NCBI GenBank assembly: GCA_964510345.1
Contig: CAZEBB010000003.1
Location: forward strand, 34,634-98,633
Source: JAAYQA01 sp964510345
GTDB lineage: Bacteria > Bacillota > Clostridia > Tissierellales > Peptoniphilaceae
Length of the DNA stretch: 64,000 bases
Direction: 5' to 3'
In this document: one piece after another, positions 61,409-64,000 of the stretch
Layout of the letters: every line of letters starts with the position of its first letter
How positions within the stretch are numbered: the stretch's first letter is position 1
Translations under genes and position numbers: made by a program
The notes under the pieces: model-generated
Database searches by the model: none
The model's input: only the letters and a program-made list of their open reading frames with translations
What the model was told of the DNA's origin: nothing

Positions 61409-62105
61409 GGTCAAAGACTTATATGTATCTTATGGAGCTATCGAAGCGGTTCAGGGTGTCTCATTTCATCTCGAAAAAGGCGAAATTGTTGCATTAATCG
61501 GATCGAATGGGGCAGGTAAATCGACGATTCTACGAACCATATCTGGACTAGAACGTGCGAAATCGGGGACAATTCTGTTTGAAGAAAAAGAACTAACGAA
61601 AATGAAACCCCATAAGATCGTAGCCGAAGGTATCGCTCATGTTCCCGAGGGTAGGCGAATCTTTCCGCGACTTACAGTAACAGAGAACTTGATGCTGGGG
61701 GCAAACCTAATTAAAGATAAAAAACGTATTTCAACAGGTCTAAGCAATGTGTACGAGATTTTTCCAAGACTTAAAGAACGGGAGAAGCAGCTGGCAGGGA
61801 CGCTTTCAGGAGGAGAACAGCAGATGCTCGCTTTAGGACGAGCAATGATGACAGAAGGAAAGCTGTTATTACTTGATGAACCTTCTATGGGTCTTGCGCC
61901 GATTATCGTTGAGGATATTTTTCGAATCATTAAAAAAATTAATGAAACGGGCATGAGTATTCTATTGATCGAGCAAAATGCTTTTTTAGCGCTTCAAACT
62001 GCTTCTAGAGCCTATGTTCTTGAAACCGGCCGTATTGTGATCGAGGGAGAGGCAAAAGAACTTCTAGCAGATGATAGAGTTCGTGAGGCATATTTAGGAG
62101 CCTAG
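61395..62105 (+). CDS. livF: LivF-type ABC transporter ATP-binding protein
   Basis: A 236-residue ATPase. Walker A is GSNGAGKSTILRTI near residue 36, the signature is LSGGEQQMLALGRAMM near 137, and Walker B is LLLLDEPSMGLAP near 158. The ATG at 61395 lies 10 bases after AGGAGG; ATG 61401 is also possible. Completes the importer. Confidence 0.95.
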   Translation: MSMLEVKDLYVSYGAIEAVQGVSFHLEKGEIVALIGSNGAGKSTILRTISGLERAKSGTILFEEKELTKMKPHKIVAEGIAHVPEGRRIFPRLTVTENLMLGANLIKDKKRISTGLSNVYEIFPRLKEREKQLAGTLSGGEQQMLALGRAMMTEGKLLLLDEPSMGLAPIIVEDIFRIIKKINETGMSILLIEQNAFLALQTASRAYVLETGRIVIEGEAKELLADDRVREAYLGA

Positions 62106-62148
62106 GTACAACTAAGTTAATAATCAATGAAAGAGAGGAATGTTGCAG

Positions 62149-63303
62149 ATGGAATTATCAAATCTCGTAAGGAATACGAGTGGTTCTGCGATCCGAGAGA
62201 TGTTCAATTTAGCTCTGACAATGGAAGACACGATTCGTTTTACTGTAGGTGAACCAGATTTTATTACACCAGATCGGATTATTGACGAAGCGTGTAAGTA
62301 TTGGAAAAAGGGGCTGACTCATTACACTCCAAATCGTGGAATTCTTGAACTTAGAGAAGCACTGGCAGAATATCACAAGGACGACATACACCCGAATCCA
62401 GAGCGGATTATGATTTCATGTGGTGCAACGGAAGCAATCCAATTAGCATTGTTTACTGTATGCAATCCGGGCGATGAAGTTATTGTAGTTACCCCTGCGT
62501 GGCCTAATTATTTCGGTCAGGTTGCCATGACTGGAGCGAAGCTTGTCACTGTCCCAGCTCTTGAAGAAAATGACTTTATTGTGAAAGCTGCCGATATTGA
62601 GAAGGCGATAACATCGAAAACAAAGTGTATCATACTCAACTCCCCCTCTAATCCAACCGGAGCGGTAATAGACCGTCAAAGCTATCAGGAAATCTATCGT
62701 TTGTTAGCGGATAAAGATATTTTTGTGATCGCTGACGAAATTTACAATCGATTAGTTTATACTGATAGCGGATTTACAAGCTTCACTGAATTTGAAGGTC
62801 TCACGGAGAAAATTATTTATATTTCGGGGTTTTCCAAAATGTTGGCAATGACAGGTTGGAGAATCGGATACGCTATTGCAAATGAAGAAATCATCGATCA
62901 AATGACGAAACTGCATGAGAATGGAGCTTCAAACTTGCCGGCACCAAGTCAATTGGCAGCTGTTGCAGGGCTAAAGCATTGCATGTCAGATGTTGAAGAG
63001 ATGCGAACAACATACGAACACCGCAGAGATCTTATTTGCTCACTTATAAATGAAGTGCCAGGAATGTCTATCCGAAAACCAAAGGGAGCATTTTATGCTT
63101 TTGTTAATATCAAAGAATTTGGTGTTGACTCAAAGACGTTTTGCACTGATTTATTGCAAAAGACAGGAGTTGTTACAGTTCCCGGCTCGGGCTTTGGTGA
63201 TGCTGGAGAAGGTTATATACGACTGACATACGCGACATCCGATGAAAATATTATTGAAGGTATGCGTAGAATTAAGCGATATGCAGAGACTATCAGAAAA
63301 TGA
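62149..63303 (+). CDS. Class I/II PLP aminotransferase
   Basis: A 384-residue fold-type I aminotransferase of the aspartate aminotransferase I-alpha/gamma kind. Landmarks are FTVGEPDFITP near residue 30, SPSNPTGAV near 165, ADEIYNRLVY near 200, the PLP Lys in SGFSKMLAMTGWRIGYA near 230, and the carboxylate-binding Arg in YIRLTYA near 360. ATG 62149 lies 10 bases after AGAGAGG; ATG 62140 is too close. It would convert the imported amino acid to a 2-keto acid, feeding the aldolase whose start overlaps its stop. Confidence 0.9.
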   Translation: MELSNLVRNTSGSAIREMFNLALTMEDTIRFTVGEPDFITPDRIIDEACKYWKKGLTHYTPNRGILELREALAEYHKDDIHPNPERIMISCGATEAIQLALFTVCNPGDEVIVVTPAWPNYFGQVAMTGAKLVTVPALEENDFIVKAADIEKAITSKTKCIILNSPSNPTGAVIDRQSYQEIYRLLADKDIFVIADEIYNRLVYTDSGFTSFTEFEGLTEKIIYISGFSKMLAMTGWRIGYAIANEEIIDQMTKLHENGASNLPAPSQLAAVAGLKHCMSDVEEMRTTYEHRRDLICSLINEVPGMSIRKPKGAFYAFVNIKEFGVDSKTFCTDLLQKTGVVTVPGSGFGDAGEGYIRLTYATSDENIIEGMRRIKRYAETIRK

Positions 63304-63926
63304 AAGATAGAATATTAGATCGTATTGCTTCAATCGGTGTTATGCCGGTGATTTCAGAAATCGAAACGGAAGACTCCTCACTACTTGCAGGAGCACTCAT
63401 CAAAGGTGGTGTCCCAGCTGCAGAAATCACATACCGAATGAAAAATGCGGGCGAAGTGATTTCTCGTTTACGAGCAGAATTTCCTGAAATGATAATTGGG
63501 GCAGGAACGGTTACCAGCGTGGTCTTAGCAGAAGATGCGATTCAATCAGGTGCTCAATTTATCGTGACTCCCGGTACAAATTCGAAGGTCATTCAACACT
63601 GCTTAAGCAAAGGCGTAGTTGTGATTCCAGGTATCGTTACACCGAGCGAGTTGGAAATGGTGAGAAATTTGGGAGTTACAACGATGAAGTTTTTCCCCGC
63701 CGAGCCTTATGGAGGACTTACAACGATTAAAGCGTTATGTGGACCCTATAAGGACGTGCGATTTATGCCAACAGGTGGAATCAATCTAGACAACTTGCCT
63801 AAATATATGTCGTTTGACAAAATCATGTCTTGCGGTGGAACTTTCATGATTGGAGATAACATCAAAAAAGTAGTAAGAAGCCCCAAAAACAAAGTAAACA
63901 CAGGCTCCAGAGTAGCAACTTTTTGA
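63300..63926 (+). CDS. KDPG/KHG aldolase (Eda family)
   Basis: A 208-residue class I aldolase with the complete family active site: EITYR (Glu and Arg) near residue 40, IIGAGTV near 66, VTPGTN near 88, the Schiff-base Lys in MKFFPAEPYGG near 128, and MPTGGINLDNL near 155. It cleaves 2-keto-3-deoxy-6-phosphogluconate or 4-hydroxy-2-oxoglutarate. Its overlap with the aminotransferase gene and the amino-acid importer favours the latter type of substrate, which is inference. The remaining 74 bases of the window show no gene start. Confidence 0.92.
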   Translation: MKDRILDRIASIGVMPVISEIETEDSSLLAGALIKGGVPAAEITYRMKNAGEVISRLRAEFPEMIIGAGTVTSVVLAEDAIQSGAQFIVTPGTNSKVIQHCLSKGVVVIPGIVTPSELEMVRNLGVTTMKFFPAEPYGGLTTIKALCGPYKDVRFMPTGGINLDNLPKYMSFDKIMSCGGTFMIGDNIKKVVRSPKNKVNTGSRVATF

Positions 63927-64000
63927 AAAAGAGAAAACAAAGGACGTCAGCATAAATATTAAAGCACTTATCCTAAGAAACCAAATATTTTTTGAAAAAT

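Noticed and set aside
1..64000. CRISPR array, rRNA or prophage region
   Set aside because: No regularly spaced repeats, rRNA signature or phage structural genes were seen anywhere in the window.

Overview
The window reads as chromosome of a strictly anaerobic Firmicute of the Clostridia type. The grounds are sigma-A promoters (several of the extended -10 form), strong Shine-Dalgarno sites, GTG and TTG starts, a tryptophan T-box, [FeFe]-hydrogenase maturases, a selenocysteine formate dehydrogenase and a tungstate transporter. Most of the DNA looks moderately GC-rich. Two stretches are visibly more A+T-rich and probably acquired: the mcrBC pair (about 39.0-42.1 kb) and everything from about 52.7 kb to the right end.

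Layout. 0-9.5 kb: end of a pyrimidine cluster (pyrD, pyrE), an xpaC-telA pair, apt, a metallo-beta-lactamase-fold protein, purC, then an overlapping trio of glutamate-cysteine ligase, glutathionylspermidine-synthase-like ATP-grasp enzyme and mogA. 9.5-16.7 kb: an operon for a flavin/iron-sulfur, probably electron-bifurcating, selenocysteine formate dehydrogenase, ending with a ferritin-like protein and mobA. 16.7-30.5 kb: tungsten/molybdenum cofactor supply. A Moco-family riboswitch precedes tupABC, followed by moeA, a moeA fusion, two tandem DUF1576 membrane proteins, moaA, a moaC-MOSC fusion, a second MOSC protein, a small membrane protein, dihydrofolate reductase, lipoate ligase and a lipoprotein. 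30.6-34.7 kb: a TM1266-type regulator with hydE, hydG and hydF. No hydA is present.

34.8-52.7 kb holds housekeeping and defence genes: an L,D-transpeptidase, DUF2871 and DUF3841 proteins, an iron-sulfur-flavoprotein-like reductase, McrBC, tRNA-Ala(GGC), a FetAB-type ABC exporter crossed by a 100-N gap, an MgtA-type ATPase, a HAD protein, YitT, a stand-alone TrpB2 behind a Trp T-box, and an M16C peptidase. 52.7-64 kb is a catabolic island. An IclR regulator lies between two divergent promoters that carry the same inverted-repeat operator. One promoter drives an aldolase and three dehydrogenases; the other drives a branched-chain-amino-acid-type ABC importer, an aminotransferase and a second aldolase.

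The centre forms one functional story: tungstate import, cofactor synthesis and a formate dehydrogenase that would use the cofactor, next to hydrogenase maturation. The least explained items are an 86-bp hairpin repeat in three copies with compensatory stem changes, the internally duplicated DUF1576 pair inside the cofactor operon, the substrate of the right-hand island, and the product of the gshA-like/ATP-grasp pair. No CRISPR array, transposase or rRNA was seen.
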